A stretch of DNA of 64,000 bases from contig CAXIDF010000011.1 of NCBI GenBank assembly GCA_964022665.1, positions 81,051-145,050 on the forward strand, in the 5' to 3' direction. Below are positions 33,767 through 42,668 of this stretch, piece after piece. The position numbers were made by a program, and so were the translations under genes. Within the stretch, counting starts at the first letter, position 1, and each line of letters opens with the position of its first letter. Below the pieces are notes generated by a model, which saw only the letters and a list, made by a program, of their open reading frames with translations, had not been told where the DNA came from and did no database searches. This DNA comes from Haliea sp964022665. GTDB lineage: Bacteria; Pseudomonadota; Gammaproteobacteria; Pseudomonadales; Halieaceae.

Positions 33767-34753
33767 CTAGGGCAGTGCCACCTCGGCCAACAGTGTGTCG
33801 ATGACCTTGTCGGCGTTCATGCCCTCACCGTGTGCTTCATAGGACAGCATCAGCCGGTGCCGCAGGCAGTCGTGGACAATGGCGCGGATGTCTTCAGGGT
33901 CGAGGTAGTCGCGCCCGCGCAACCAGGCATGCGTTCGTCCGCACTTGTCCAGGGCGATGGAGGCCCGTGGGCTTGCCCCCACCTCGATCCAGCGTGCCAC
34001 GTCGGCCGAGTACTTCTCGGGCGTGCGGGTGGCGTAGACGAGGTCCGCCATGTAGCGCTTCATCGGCTCCGACACATGGACCTCGGCAATTTCCCGTCGC
34101 GCACCGAATACAGCCCGCTGCGGAATGCGCGCGGGTTTTTCGGCGGCGCTGTCCCGGTCGCTGGCCACCTGAGCCCGCTGCTCTTCGGTCCGCACCAGGT
34201 CGACGATGCGCATTTCGTCTTCCACCGGCGGGTAGACGATATTCACGTGCATCAGGAAGCGGTCCATTTGCGCCTCGGGCAGCGGGTAGGTGCCTTCCTG
34301 TTCCACCGGGTTCTGTGTTGCCATCACCATGAACAGCGGGGGCATGCTGTGTGTCTTGCCGGCCACCGTGACCTGGCGCTCTTCCATGGCCTCGAGCATG
34401 GCGGCCTGCACCTTGGCCGGCGCGCGGTTGATTTCGTCGCCGAGCACAATGTTGGCGAAGATGGGGCCGGGCTCAAAGCGAAAGTCCCCACGGTTGCCAT
34501 CCTGGTAGTAGACCTCAGTGCCGGTGACATCGGAAGGGAGCAGGTCGGGGGTGAACTGGATGCGGCTGAAGTCCGCTTCCAGGTGCTCGGCGAGAGCCTT
34601 GATGGCGCGGGTCTTGGCCAGGCCCGGCAGCCCCTCCACCAGCAGGTTGCCGTTCGCCAGCAGTCCTATCAACAAGCGCTCGATGACGGCCTCTTGGCCG
34701 ACAATGGATTCCTGCATGCGCGAGCGCAGCTCGTTGATAAGTTCTTTCGACAT
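33767..34753 (-). CDS. MoxR-family AAA+ ATPase
   Basis: This 328-residue ATPase heads a seven-gene operon. Walker A is GLPGLAKT at 41-48; Walker B lies in VLGDEINRAPAK; MATQNPVEQEGTYPLPEAQMDRF is the sensor-1 and MoxR signature; and the lid domain includes ASPRASIAL. MoxR ATPases act as chaperones that mature or remodel partner proteins bearing VWA domains, here presumably BatA, BatB and the DUF58 protein. The start at 34753 is an internal ATG of a longer open frame that is otherwise the shadow of smpB. Confidence 0.95.
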   Translation of the reverse strand: MSKELINELRSRMQESIVGQEAVIERLLIGLLANGNLLVEGLPGLAKTRAIKALAEHLEADFSRIQFTPDLLPSDVTGTEVYYQDGNRGDFRFEPGPIFANIVLGDEINRAPAKVQAAMLEAMEERQVTVAGKTHSMPPLFMVMATQNPVEQEGTYPLPEAQMDRFLMHVNIVYPPVEDEMRIVDLVRTEEQRAQVASDRDSAAEKPARIPQRAVFGARREIAEVHVSEPMKRYMADLVYATRTPEKYSADVARWIEVGASPRASIALDKCGRTHAWLRGRDYLDPEDIRAIVHDCLRHRLMLSYEAHGEGMNADKVIDTLLAEVALP

Positions 34754-34839
34754 GCGGTGCAACCTGAGTCCGTGGAGGGGCACCCTAATCTTGCCAGCGT
34801 TGGCGAGGCTCGACAATGGCTCCAGACTGCCCCGCAGGG

Positions 34840-35322
34840 TTACTGCTTGACGTTGTCGCGAATGATGCGCTGCTTCTGCCGGTCCCAGTCGCGTTCTTTT
34901 TCCGTGTCGCGTTTGTCGTGGCCTTTCTTGCCTTCCGCCAGGGCAATGCGCGCCTTGACCAGATGGCCCTTCCAGTACAGTTGGGTGCACACACAGGTCA
35001 GGCCTTTCTGGCTGGTTGCTGCCAGAATCTTGGCCAGTTCCTTGCGGTGCAGAAGCAGCCTGCGGGTACGGGTGGGGTCGCTCACGAAGTGCGTGGACAC
35101 GGTGTCCAGCGGCGTGATCTGCGTACCCAGCAGCCAGGCCTCGCCGTCTTTCATCAGCACGTAGGAATCCGTGAGCTGGCATTTGCCCATCCGCAGGCTC
35201 TTGACCTCCCAGCCCTCCAGCGCCACTCCGGCTTCGTAACTGTCGAGCAGGTGGTAGTCGAAGGTCGCGCGCTTGTTCCGCGCGATCACATTGTCGTTTT
35301 TTGCTGGCTTCTTCTTGCTCAT
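34840..35322 (-). CDS. smpB: SsrA-binding protein
   Basis: This 160-residue RNA-binding protein has the OB-like barrel of SmpB (ARNKRATFDYHLLDSYEAGVALEGWEVKSLR) and a lysine/arginine-rich C-terminal tail that reaches into the mRNA channel of stalled ribosomes. It partners the tmRNA at 26892-27283. The start is the ATG at 35322, which gives MSKKKPAKND. It is read toward moxR, 86 bases away, and diverges from the NSS transporter. Confidence 0.97.
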   Translation of the reverse strand: MSKKKPAKNDNVIARNKRATFDYHLLDSYEAGVALEGWEVKSLRMGKCQLTDSYVLMKDGEAWLLGTQITPLDTVSTHFVSDPTRTRRLLLHRKELAKILAATSQKGLTCVCTQLYWKGHLVKARIALAEGKKGHDKRDTEKERDWDRQKQRIIRDNVKQ

Positions 35323-35429
35323 GCCGCGCATTATACGGACAAGCCCGCACACTGGAACGTGAATTTGGCTCTTTTCACCGCCCGCCCTCTGGTACACTCC
35401 AAGCCGATGATTAGAAGGAAGTTTTCCCG

Positions 35430-36785
35430 GTGAGTTCGAGCGTGGGGAATCCGCTGGGGGAGTGGCGCTCGCGGATGACGTTTGTGCTGTCGCTGGCCTG
35501 CGCCACGGTGGGCATGGGGAGCGTATGGCGGTTCTCCTACCTGAGTGGCGAGTACGGAGGCGGCCCCTTTGTGGTCGCCTATGTCGTATTTCTGCTGCTG
35601 TTGGGTGTGCCCCTGCTGATCGCCGAGCTGGTGCTCGGGCGGCAGGGTATGGGCAGTGTGGTGGAGTCGATCAACCGGGCTGTGGAGCGCTCGCGTCTGC
35701 GCCCTGTGTGGCGCGTGTTGCCGTGGTTCATCTGCGCCACAGGGGTGATGTTGCTGGCGTTGTATGTGGTGGTTGCCGGCTGGGCTCTGGTGTACGCGGC
35801 GGCCATGTATGCAGGCAGCTTCAATGCCGCGAGTATGTTCAACGCCGGACAGTATTTCCAGGCGCTGGTGGAGGACGGCGACCGTATGTTGCTGGGGCAG
35901 ACGGTCTTTCTCGCCTGCGCCGTGGCTATTGTGGGGGCGGGAGTGCGTCGCGGCATTGGTTTTCTCGCCTGGCTGCTGGTGCCAACCCTGCTGGCGGGCC
36001 TGGTGTTACTGGTGCAGTACAGTCTGGCGAATGGCAATGCATCGGCGGCGGGCAAGTTTCTGTTTTCCGTGCAGTGGCTGGACTTCAACTCCGAGGCGGT
36101 TCTGATGGCGCTGGGCCAGGCTTTCTTCACCCTCGGGGTTGGCGTAGGCACGGGTATCAGCTACGGCAGTTATGCCCCCGTGCGTGCACCGATCGGACGC
36201 TCGGTGCTGGCCGTGGCGCTGTTCGACACGCTGGTCGCCATTGCCATGGGCCTGGCGATATTTCCGCTGGTATTCGCCAGCCATCTGCTGCCCTCCATGG
36301 GCCCCGGCCTCATGTTCATCAGCCTGCCGTACGCTTTTGGCAATATGCTCAATGGTGAGGTGTTCGGGGCGTTGTTCTTCGCGCTGGTGGCACTGGTGGC
36401 GCTGGGTTCTGCCATCGCCATCCTGGAGCCGGTGACCGGTGCCATCAAGCAGCGTTTCGGGCTGCGCCGGGTGACCTCGGCGGTTATTGTGGGCGCTGTG
36501 GTGTGGCTACTGGCTTACGCGGCGGCGGCGACGCTGGCTCCGAGCAGCCGCGGCACGGGGCCGGACCTGTTTCGCCACATGGACCAGCTGGCGGGCGCGG
36601 TGCTGTTGCCGCTGGCGGCGCTGGGCACCGCGTTGCTGGTGGGTTGGCGACTGGGCAGGCCGTTGCTGCGGGCCCAGCTGTATCGCGAAAGCCCGCAGTT
36701 TTTTTCGCTCTGGTACTTCCTGTTGCGGTATATTGCGCCGCTGGGCATCCTGCTGGTCATGGCAACTGCCCTGTTAACCGAGTAA
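35430..36785 (+). CDS. Sodium-dependent transporter, NSS/SNF family
   Basis: This 451-residue inner-membrane symporter of the neurotransmitter:sodium family has about 11 transmembrane helices. The first helix has the family signature (CATVGMGSVWRFSYLSGEYGGGPFV), where the unwound glycine region binds Na+ and substrate. It probably imports an amino acid or related amine; the substrate is unknown. The start is a GTG at 35430 with AAGGAAG upstream. It stands alone between smpB (divergent) and ratA. Confidence 0.9.
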   Translation: MSSSVGNPLGEWRSRMTFVLSLACATVGMGSVWRFSYLSGEYGGGPFVVAYVVFLLLLGVPLLIAELVLGRQGMGSVVESINRAVERSRLRPVWRVLPWFICATGVMLLALYVVVAGWALVYAAAMYAGSFNAASMFNAGQYFQALVEDGDRMLLGQTVFLACAVAIVGAGVRRGIGFLAWLLVPTLLAGLVLLVQYSLANGNASAAGKFLFSVQWLDFNSEAVLMALGQAFFTLGVGVGTGISYGSYAPVRAPIGRSVLAVALFDTLVAIAMGLAIFPLVFASHLLPSMGPGLMFISLPYAFGNMLNGEVFGALFFALVALVALGSAIAILEPVTGAIKQRFGLRRVTSAVIVGAVVWLLAYAAAATLAPSSRGTGPDLFRHMDQLAGAVLLPLAALGTALLVGWRLGRPLLRAQLYRESPQFFSLWYFLLRYIAPLGILLVMATALLTE

Positions 36786-36827
36786 ACCCGGGGCGGTGCC
36801 AGGCCGCCACCCCTGAAAGAGATCGCG

Positions 36828-37259
36828 ATGACCCGAATCTACCGCCATGCCTTGTTGCCCTATGCAGACCGGCAGCTGTTTGAGCTGGTGAATGATATCG
36901 AGGCTTACCCCGAATTCATGGAAGGCTGTGTGGGTTCCCGTGTGCTGCGGCGCGAGGCGGCTGTGGTGGAAGCGCGTCTTGATCTCGCGCGCGGCGGCAT
37001 TACGCAAAGCTTCAGCACCCGCAACCGTCTGCAGGCACCGCAGTACATCACCTTGGAGCTGCTCGATGGCCCCTTTGATTATTTCCAGGGCAACTGGGAG
37101 TTTCGAGGTCTGGGCAATAGCGCCTGCAAGGTCACACTGGACCTTGAGTTCAGCACCAGCAGCCTGCTGGTGGGTGCAGCAGTGAGCCGTTTGTTTGACA
37201 GCGTCACCAACAGCCTGGTGGATGCGATTGGACGCCGCGCACGGCAACTATACGGTTAG
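36828..37259 (+). CDS. ratA: RatA/COQ10-family START-domain protein
   Basis: This 143-residue protein has a single polyketide-cyclase/START-like fold, starting MTRIYRHALLPYADRQLFELVNDIEAYPEF, which is typical of the ubiquinone-binding COQ10 group. It has been called a ribosome-association toxin in E. coli, but the ubiquinone role is better supported for the family. It sits six bases before rnfH, the arrangement usually found beside smpB, here with the NSS gene in between. Confidence 0.88.
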   Translation: MTRIYRHALLPYADRQLFELVNDIEAYPEFMEGCVGSRVLRREAAVVEARLDLARGGITQSFSTRNRLQAPQYITLELLDGPFDYFQGNWEFRGLGNSACKVTLDLEFSTSSLLVGAAVSRLFDSVTNSLVDAIGRRARQLYG

Positions 37260-37265
37260 GGCAGT

Positions 37266-37580
37266 ATGAGCGAGACAACAATGATCCAGGTTGAAGTGGC
37301 CTATGCGCTGCCCGAGAGGCAGGCCATCATTCCATTGACGGTCGCCGAGGGTACCACTGCACTGGAAGCTGCACGGCGTTCGGGCGTGGCCGAGCGGTTT
37401 GAGGGGCTCGACCTGGACGACGCCCGCCTGGGCATCTTCGGAAAATTGGTGGCCTCTGACCAGGTATTGCGCGCGGGCGACAGGGTGGAGATCTATCGGC
37501 CGCTGAAGGCCGACCCCAAGGAGGTGCGCAAGGCGCGCGCAGCGCGGGTCAAGGAACGGCGTCAGGAAGACGCGGGCTGA
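37266..37580 (+). CDS. rnfH: RnfH-family ubiquitin-like protein
   Basis: This 104-residue protein has a beta-grasp core (IQVEVAYALPERQAIIPLTV, VASDQVLRAGDRVEIYRPLKADPKEVRKARA). The role is undefined; family members often accompany RatA or the Rnf electron-transport complex. The C-terminal tail is strongly basic. It ends four bases from the convergent bamE. Confidence 0.9.
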   Translation: MSETTMIQVEVAYALPERQAIIPLTVAEGTTALEAARRSGVAERFEGLDLDDARLGIFGKLVASDQVLRAGDRVEIYRPLKADPKEVRKARAARVKERRQEDAG

Positions 37581-37584
37581 GTCG

Positions 37585-37965
37585 CTATTCGGTTGCTTCG
37601 GTTGCTTCGGTGGCGGCGGCATCAGTCGACGTGGCAGCCGCCCATTGTGGCAGGTAGTCGCCCGTGACGGTTGCCAGACTGTCGCCCTCGAAGTGGATGC
37701 TCACGGTGGCTTCCCGAATCACATCGTTGCCATTGCGCAGCAGGTAGGGGTAGTCCCAGCGGTCGGCGTTGAAACTGTCTTCCACCAGCGGCGTACCGAG
37801 GATGAAACGCACTTGACGCTGGCTCATGCCCGGTTGCAGTTGGTCTATCATGTCCTGGGTGACGATGTTGCCCTGCTCGATGTCGATACGGTACACCCCG
37901 GGGAACCCGAAATTGCCGCAGGCCGTGAGCGAGGCCAGTGCCAGGGCCAGGAAAAGGCTGCGCAT
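37585..37965 (-). CDS. bamE: Outer-membrane assembly lipoprotein BamE
   Basis: This 126-residue lipoprotein is part of the Bam complex that inserts beta-barrel proteins into the outer membrane. The leader ends LTAC with C16 lipidated. The SmpA/OmlA domain contains the signature GMSQRQVRFILGTPLVEDSF. The tail is low in complexity (DAAATEATEATE) and coded by tandem copies of GTTGCTTCG-like DNA. The ATG at 37965 is chosen because it starts the lipoprotein leader. It diverges from fur across 74 bases, a common gammaproteobacterial pairing. Confidence 0.95.
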   Translation of the reverse strand: MRSLFLALALASLTACGNFGFPGVYRIDIEQGNIVTQDMIDQLQPGMSQRQVRFILGTPLVEDSFNADRWDYPYLLRNGNDVIREATVSIHFEGDSLATVTGDYLPQWAAATSTDAAATEATEATE

Positions 37966-38039
37966 GGGCTTTAACTTCCACTTGTGATGATGGGGTGGCA
38001 TCATACCCGTCCAGACCTGTACAGAGAACCCCCGAAGCC

Positions 38040-38456
38040 ATGCCGACTGACAATCAGGAATTGCGCAATGCCGGCCTCAAGGTCACGCTGCCGCGGGTCA
38101 AAATCCTGCAGATCCTGGAGGCCACCAGCGAGACCAGCGAGCACCTGAGCGCGGAAGATGTCTACCAGAAGCTGCGTGATGCGGGTGAAGACGTGGGCCT
38201 GGCCACGGTGTATCGCGTGCTGACACAGTTCGAAACTGCCGGCCTCGTCAACCGCCACAACTTTGAAACCGGCCACTCGGTATTCGAGCTGGATACCGGT
38301 GAGCATCACGACCATATGGTGTGCATGACCACGGGTGCCGTCATCGAGTTCAACGATCCGGTGATCGAGCGTCGCCAGAGGGAAATTGCTGCCGAGCACG
38401 GTTTTGAGATTGTGGACCACTCACTGGTGCTCTACGTGCGGGAAAAGCGCAGCTGA
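38040..38456 (+). CDS. fur: Ferric uptake regulator
   Basis: This 138-residue Fe2+-dependent repressor is identified by its N-terminal winged helix with LATVYRVLTQFETAGLV and by the metal-site motif HHDHMVCMTTGAVIEF, where only one cysteine of the Zn-type CxxC remains, as in pseudomonad Fur. The C-terminus carries the usual regulatory region. It should control the two Fur-like sites at 1871-1889 and 8249-8267. The ATG at 38040 is used, with only a weak ribosome site. Confidence 0.96.
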   Translation: MPTDNQELRNAGLKVTLPRVKILQILEATSETSEHLSAEDVYQKLRDAGEDVGLATVYRVLTQFETAGLVNRHNFETGHSVFELDTGEHHDHMVCMTTGAVIEFNDPVIERRQREIAAEHGFEIVDHSLVLYVREKRS

Positions 38457-38527
38457 GCCCCACCTGAGCGGCTTTTGTCGCGTTTTTAACCCCGCTTCGC
38501 CCGGCCATGACGCGTTTTTAATAAAAA

Positions 38528-38561
38528 TACACTTGTGTGTAGTTTTCTCCGAACGTATATT
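38528..38561 (+). promoter_or_regulatory. P450 promoter with overlapping operator-like inverted repeat
   Basis: A -35-like TTGTGT (38534-38539) and -10-like TATATT (38556-38561) are separated by 16 bases. The inverted repeat TACAC-TTGT-GTGTA (38528-38541) covers the -35 box. A related repeat containing ATACAC lies at the tetR start (43329-43374), so this is a good candidate site for that repressor. Confidence 0.5.
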
Positions 38562-38593
38562 CTTGCGTCAGCCATTTGGCAGAGGAGCAAAAT

Positions 38594-39841
38594 ATGCAGG
38601 CAGTCAGCGAAACTCAACAGCCCATTGAGGAGCTGTTCAATCCGGCGTCCGAAGAGTATCTGAAGACGGCGGCCAGCCAGTATCTGGCGTTGGCCCAGCG
38701 TGGCCGTCTGGTGTGGTACGCGCCCTGGCAGGCCTGGATTATGACCCGCATGCCCGACATCATGGAGTGCTGGCGTACCGAATACCTGTCCTCTGACTTC
38801 TACGATTGGGAGTTCGCGCCGCCGCGTCCCCCGGAAGACCAGTGGAGCAACTACGAGCGGGCCATGATCGGTCATAGCATGCTTGCCGATCACGGTCACC
38901 ACCGGCTGGTGCGAAAGGTTGTTTCGCCGGCGTTCTCGCGCAACGTGGTTGATGAAATCCAGCGTCGCATCAAGCCTGATGTGGAGAAGCTGATTGGCGA
39001 ACTCGCTGATCTGGAGAGCTTCGACTACATCGAAAAAGTCGCCAACCATATCCCCTTCATCTCCATCAGCCGCATGGTCGGTCTGCCCGAGAAGTACTGG
39101 CCGGAAATCAAGCAGGTGGTACTTACCTTCACCGAAGCCTGGAACCCCACGCTGAGCGATGAACGCCGCGAAGCCGCGCGTCAGGACAGCAACCGTGCGA
39201 TTGAGATTCTGCAGCGCGTAATTGCCGAGCGACGCGCCAACCCGGGTGCCGATGACTTCCTCAGCGTGCTGCTGAAAATCGAGGAAGAGAACGAGAATTT
39301 CGGTGAGTGGGACATCATCACGCTGGTGCTGGCGCTGATTGGTGCCGGCGCAGACACCACGCTGGTAGCGCAGCAATGGACGCTGTACGCGCTGCTCAAG
39401 CACCGGGACCAGATCCCCGCCGCCCTGGAGTCACCAGATGCTTTCTCCAATACCTTCAGTGAAGTGATGCGCTGGTCAATCTCCTCAAAGATGGGCTTTG
39501 CGCGCTACGCGCCGGAGGACATGGAAATCCTCGGCCAGAAAGTGACCAAGGGGCAGATGGTGTTGATGATGCCGCACCTCAAGGATCACGACCCCGAGTA
39601 CTACACCGACCCCGAGAGTTTCGACGTCAAGCGTGAATTCAACCCCGATGTGCTGTTCGGCTACGGTCCGCGCTACTGCATCGGTGCCGCCATGGCGAAG
39701 CGCCAGCTGTACCTGACCATGGTGGAGCTGTTCAAACAGTTCCCGGACCTGGAGCTTGATGGCGAGCCAGAAAAAGACAATACCGACCACAACGCGGTGG
39801 TGTTCCGTGAACTGCGTGTTCGCACCAACATCCGCAAATAA
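38594..39841 (+). CDS. Cytochrome P450
   Basis: This 415-residue heme monooxygenase shows the standard bacterial P450 marks: the I-helix oxygen-activation motif AGADTT at 251-256, ExxR at E290-R293, and the heme-binding loop FGYGPRYCIG with Cys362 as ligand. AGAGGAG precedes the ATG at 38594; a six-residue-longer start at 38576 is possible. It opens a cluster with a Rieske oxygenase (15 bases on), an acetoacetate-decarboxylase-like protein and an SDR, which suggests oxidation of a hydrophobic ring compound. No ferredoxin or reductase is encoded beside it. Confidence 0.95.
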   Translation: MQAVSETQQPIEELFNPASEEYLKTAASQYLALAQRGRLVWYAPWQAWIMTRMPDIMECWRTEYLSSDFYDWEFAPPRPPEDQWSNYERAMIGHSMLADHGHHRLVRKVVSPAFSRNVVDEIQRRIKPDVEKLIGELADLESFDYIEKVANHIPFISISRMVGLPEKYWPEIKQVVLTFTEAWNPTLSDERREAARQDSNRAIEILQRVIAERRANPGADDFLSVLLKIEEENENFGEWDIITLVLALIGAGADTTLVAQQWTLYALLKHRDQIPAALESPDAFSNTFSEVMRWSISSKMGFARYAPEDMEILGQKVTKGQMVLMMPHLKDHDPEYYTDPESFDVKREFNPDVLFGYGPRYCIGAAMAKRQLYLTMVELFKQFPDLELDGEPEKDNTDHNAVVFRELRVRTNIRK

Positions 39842-39856
39842 GACGAGGAGAAGACG

Positions 39857-40828
39857 ATGACCAAGCGTTATGACAAGGCAATCCCCTTCGGCTGGTACGC
39901 GATCGACTACAGCGATAGCCTGAAGCCCGGCGACGTGCGCCCCGTGGAGTATTTTGGCCGCGAGCTGGTGCTGTTCCGCACTGAATCTGGTGAGGCATCG
40001 CTGCTGGGTGCGCATTGTCCGCACCTCGGCGCGCACCTCGGCTACGGCGGTATTGTGAAAGGGGAGTCTATCAGCTGTCCTTTCCACGCCTGGGAATTTA
40101 ACGGTGAAGGCCAGTGCACGTCAGTGCCCTATGCCAAGCGCATTCCGCCGAAAGTGGAAGGCAAGGAGTGCGTGCCGAGCTACCCGGTGATGGAGCGCAA
40201 CCAGATGATCTGGGCCTGGTACCATCCCAAGGGCGAGGCGCCGCTGTTCGACATCGATGATGTCCCAGAGCTGCAGTCCGAGGAGTGGACGCCGCTTGAC
40301 ACCTACGACTGGAAAATCAACACCATCATTCAGGAAACCGGCGAGAACGCGGCTGACATGGCCCACTTTATCACGGTACATGGCAACCCCGGCATGCCCC
40401 AAGGTACGGTGGAAATGGAAGGCCCGCGCCGCGTGACCGATTTTGATTCAGAAGCCCAGAGCATTGATGAACAGGGCAATGTCGACATGAGTGGCGAAAA
40501 TCATGACGCCATTCACCTGCACTCGGTAGGTGTCGGCCCCGGTTTCACATTCCAGCGCTTCTCGCGCATGTTTGATGTGGTGATGATGGGTACGGTAACA
40601 CCCATCAATGACCAGACCGTGCACCTGCGATTCAATTTCTCCGTGCCGCGCAAGCAGTCCGAAGACAATGCCATGATGGCGACCGGCACCGTGCACGAGA
40701 TTGTGCGCCAGGTGGAGCAGGATATCCCGATTTGGGAGCACAAAGTGTATCTGGATGACCCGGCGCTGTGCGACGGTGACGGCCCCATCGCAAAATACCG
40801 CAAATGGTTCCAGCAGTTTTATGCCTGA
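39857..40828 (+). CDS. KshA-like Rieske [2Fe-2S] oxygenase
   Basis: This 323-residue terminal oxygenase has the Rieske cluster ligands C54, H56, C74 and H77, in CPH...CPFH. The mononuclear iron motif N164xxD167xxH170xxxxH175 is like that of 3-ketosteroid 9-alpha-hydroxylase (KshA) and the cholesterol desaturase group. It is shorter than actinobacterial KshA (about 380-400). The ring-hydroxylated substrate is not known; a sterol or related terpenoid fits. It follows the P450 gene by 15 bases and precedes the decarboxylase-like gene by 58. GAGGAGAAG is the ribosome site. Confidence 0.88.
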   Translation: MTKRYDKAIPFGWYAIDYSDSLKPGDVRPVEYFGRELVLFRTESGEASLLGAHCPHLGAHLGYGGIVKGESISCPFHAWEFNGEGQCTSVPYAKRIPPKVEGKECVPSYPVMERNQMIWAWYHPKGEAPLFDIDDVPELQSEEWTPLDTYDWKINTIIQETGENAADMAHFITVHGNPGMPQGTVEMEGPRRVTDFDSEAQSIDEQGNVDMSGENHDAIHLHSVGVGPGFTFQRFSRMFDVVMMGTVTPINDQTVHLRFNFSVPRKQSEDNAMMATGTVHEIVRQVEQDIPIWEHKVYLDDPALCDGDGPIAKYRKWFQQFYA

Positions 40829-40841
40829 GCCCCCGGGCTCA
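40826..40841. terminator. Intercistronic hairpin after the Rieske gene
   Basis: TGAGCCC-CC-GGGCTCA forms a seven-base perfect stem that includes the stop codon. No T-run follows, so it may stabilise the upstream mRNA rather than end it. Confidence 0.4.
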
Positions 40842-40886
40842 GGGAAGCACACGGACCGAAAGAACTCATAACAGAGGAAAACGAGT

Positions 40887-41651
40887 ATGAACGAGAAACT
40901 TGCCACCACGCCCGGCGATCACTACAACTGGCCGATGCTTAAGATCCGCTATCTGACGGATCCGGCCAAGCTGGCCGCGGTGCTGCCCCCGGGCTTTGAG
41001 CCCGGCAGCCGGCCCGAAGTTACGCTGACGGTGTACAACGTGCCGGTAAACGGCGAGCCGGAGCAGGGCCTTTTGACCACGGTGCTGTGCAACTACAAGG
41101 GCCAAGAAGGCCAGTTCGCGCTGGGCTATGCGATCGACAAGGAAGCGGAAATCTTCATCAGCCAGGAGAAGTTCGGTCAGCCCAAGTATCCGGCAGAGAT
41201 CAAGTATTACCGCCTGGGTGAAGAAGTGGGTGCGCGTGTGACGCACCAGAACTACACCTTCCTTGAATACTACGGCAAGGTCACGGAGACGCAGGACAAC
41301 GGTCCCAAGTTTGATGAGCACGAGTTCTGGGTAAAATACTCGCGTGCTGCCTCCTACGTCAAAACCGGCTTTGATTTCCCACCGCATGTGGTCAACGTGG
41401 TAAGCAATTACGGCACGGCACAAAAGCTGAAAGTGGAAGGCGACTTGATTCTGCGTGACAGCCCGTGGGACCCGCTCACCGAGCGCCTGCCGCCGGTTTC
41501 CAAGCCTGACGTCTCGCTGTGGACGCCCGAGTTCCTCGGTCGCAGTGTTGACCTGGGTGATCCGCTGGACGCCGATGCGTTCGAGCCATGGGCCAACACG
41601 ATTGGCAACTCACGCTGGCTTGGCGTCAATGGTGGTCCGCTGAAGAGCTGA
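40887..41651 (+). CDS. Acetoacetate decarboxylase family protein
   Basis: This 254-residue protein has the overall layout of the ADC superfamily, including VLPPGFEPG, GYAIDKEAEIFISQEKFGQPKYPAEIKYY and a conserved C-terminal SLWTPEF. A Schiff-base lysine candidate is K100 in GQPKYPA. Family members catalyse decarboxylation, aldol, dehydration or enol-type reactions, so the reaction here is open. Its place between the Rieske oxygenase and the SDR argues for a later step in the same pathway. AGAGGAAAACG precedes the ATG. Confidence 0.8.
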   Translation: MNEKLATTPGDHYNWPMLKIRYLTDPAKLAAVLPPGFEPGSRPEVTLTVYNVPVNGEPEQGLLTTVLCNYKGQEGQFALGYAIDKEAEIFISQEKFGQPKYPAEIKYYRLGEEVGARVTHQNYTFLEYYGKVTETQDNGPKFDEHEFWVKYSRAASYVKTGFDFPPHVVNVVSNYGTAQKLKVEGDLILRDSPWDPLTERLPPVSKPDVSLWTPEFLGRSVDLGDPLDADAFEPWANTIGNSRWLGVNGGPLKS

Positions 41652-41673
41652 TTGCTCATTGGCGTTGCCCCCG

Positions 41674-41709
41674 GGCCGCTGGCGTACGCCCGCGGCCTTT
41701 TCTATTTTA
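41674..41709 (+). terminator. Rho-independent terminator between the decarboxylase-like gene and the SDR
   Basis: GGCCGC-T-GGCG-TA-CGCC-C-GCGGCC forms a near-perfect two-part stem and is followed by TTTTCTATTTT. It is one of the strongest terminator-like elements here and would reduce read-through into the SDR gene. Confidence 0.8.
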
Positions 41710-41730
41710 AGTGCAGAGGAATATCCAATC

Positions 41731-42609
41731 ATGCAGGATTTCAATAACAAGGTGGTGGTGATCACTGGTGGTGCCAGTGGCATCGGCAAGGCCCTGGGCC
41801 GCTCCTTTCTCGCCGCCGGGGCCAAGGTGGTGCTGTCTGACGTTGAGCGCGGTGCGCTGGAAGCGACCCGCGATGAGCTGGCGGCGGGCGGCGGTACGGT
41901 GCGTGCCATCGTCACCGACGTGTCCAAGCCCGATTCGGTGAATGCCCTGGCAGATGCCGTGTTCGACGAGTTCGGTGCCTGCCACGTGCTGTGCAACAAC
42001 GCTGGCGTGAGCGTCACCAACACTAACGTCTGGGATACCACGCCGAACGACTGGCAGTGGGTTCTGGGCGTGAATGTGCGTGGCATAGCGCACGGTGTGC
42101 AGGCCTTCGTGCCGCGCATGCTGGCATCGGGTGAGGAAGGGGTGGTGATGAATACCTCTTCCGGCGATGGCGGCATTTCACCGCTGGCGGATCAGTCGGT
42201 GTATGCCTCGAGCAAGGCGGGTGTCTCCATCATGACCGAATGCCTGAACGCCCAGCTGGTCGGCCAGGAAACCAAGCTCCGGGCCTGTATTTTCTACCCT
42301 TCCGGCGGCATTCTGCCCACGGGTATCTGGACCACGCGGCGCAATCGTCCCGAGGAGCTGGCGCGTGAGAAGCCGGTGCCTGAGGGTGGGGAAATGACGT
42401 TTGATGAATTCATGCAGGGCATGAAGGAGATTGGCGTTGACCTGCCGGTGCAGGACCTCGATGAGTTGGCGGATTTTGCCCTCGACGGCCTGCGCAAGCA
42501 GGACTTCGTGATCATGATCGGTCGTGAAACCATGGAAGAAACACTGGTGGAGCGTGCCCGCAAGCTGGCGCGCGGTGAGTGTCCGATTTCGCACGGCCTG
42601 CACGGCTAA
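41731..42609 (+). CDS. SDR-family oxidoreductase of the P450/Rieske cluster
   Basis: This 292-residue SDR has TGGASGIG near the N-terminus, NNAGVSV, NTSSGDGG with the catalytic serine and YASSK. An extended C-terminal region (about 215-292, with FDEFMQGMKEIGVDLP) is longer than in classical SDRs and probably covers the substrate. The ATG at 41731 follows AGAGGA at nine bases; the open frame to 41659 has no such site. It probably oxidises an alcohol produced by the P450 or Rieske enzyme. A terminator-like hairpin separates it from the upstream genes. Confidence 0.88.
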   Translation: MQDFNNKVVVITGGASGIGKALGRSFLAAGAKVVLSDVERGALEATRDELAAGGGTVRAIVTDVSKPDSVNALADAVFDEFGACHVLCNNAGVSVTNTNVWDTTPNDWQWVLGVNVRGIAHGVQAFVPRMLASGEEGVVMNTSSGDGGISPLADQSVYASSKAGVSIMTECLNAQLVGQETKLRACIFYPSGGILPTGIWTTRRNRPEELAREKPVPEGGEMTFDEFMQGMKEIGVDLPVQDLDELADFALDGLRKQDFVIMIGRETMEETLVERARKLARGECPISHGLHG

Positions 42610-42625
42610 GCGACCGACCCTCCGT

Positions 42626-42647
42626 GCCGGGTACCCTGGTGCCCGGC
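42626..42647. terminator. Hairpin between convergent SDR and tetR genes
   Basis: GCCGGGTACC-CT-GGTGCCCGGC forms a ten-base stem with one T-G pair and lies 17 bases after the SDR stop and 22 before the tetR stop. No T-run is present. Confidence 0.5.
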
Positions 42648-42668
42648 CTGGCATGCACTGACTGGCGC

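Noticed and set aside
33635..35164. 509-codon plus-strand frame across DUF58, moxR and smpB
   Set aside because: It is antisense to three well-identified genes; its length only reflects high GC content.
36828..37580. ratA-rnfH as a toxin-antitoxin pair
   Set aside because: The names come from early reports; the folds are a ubiquinone-binding START protein and a ubiquitin-like protein, a housekeeping pair without TA features.
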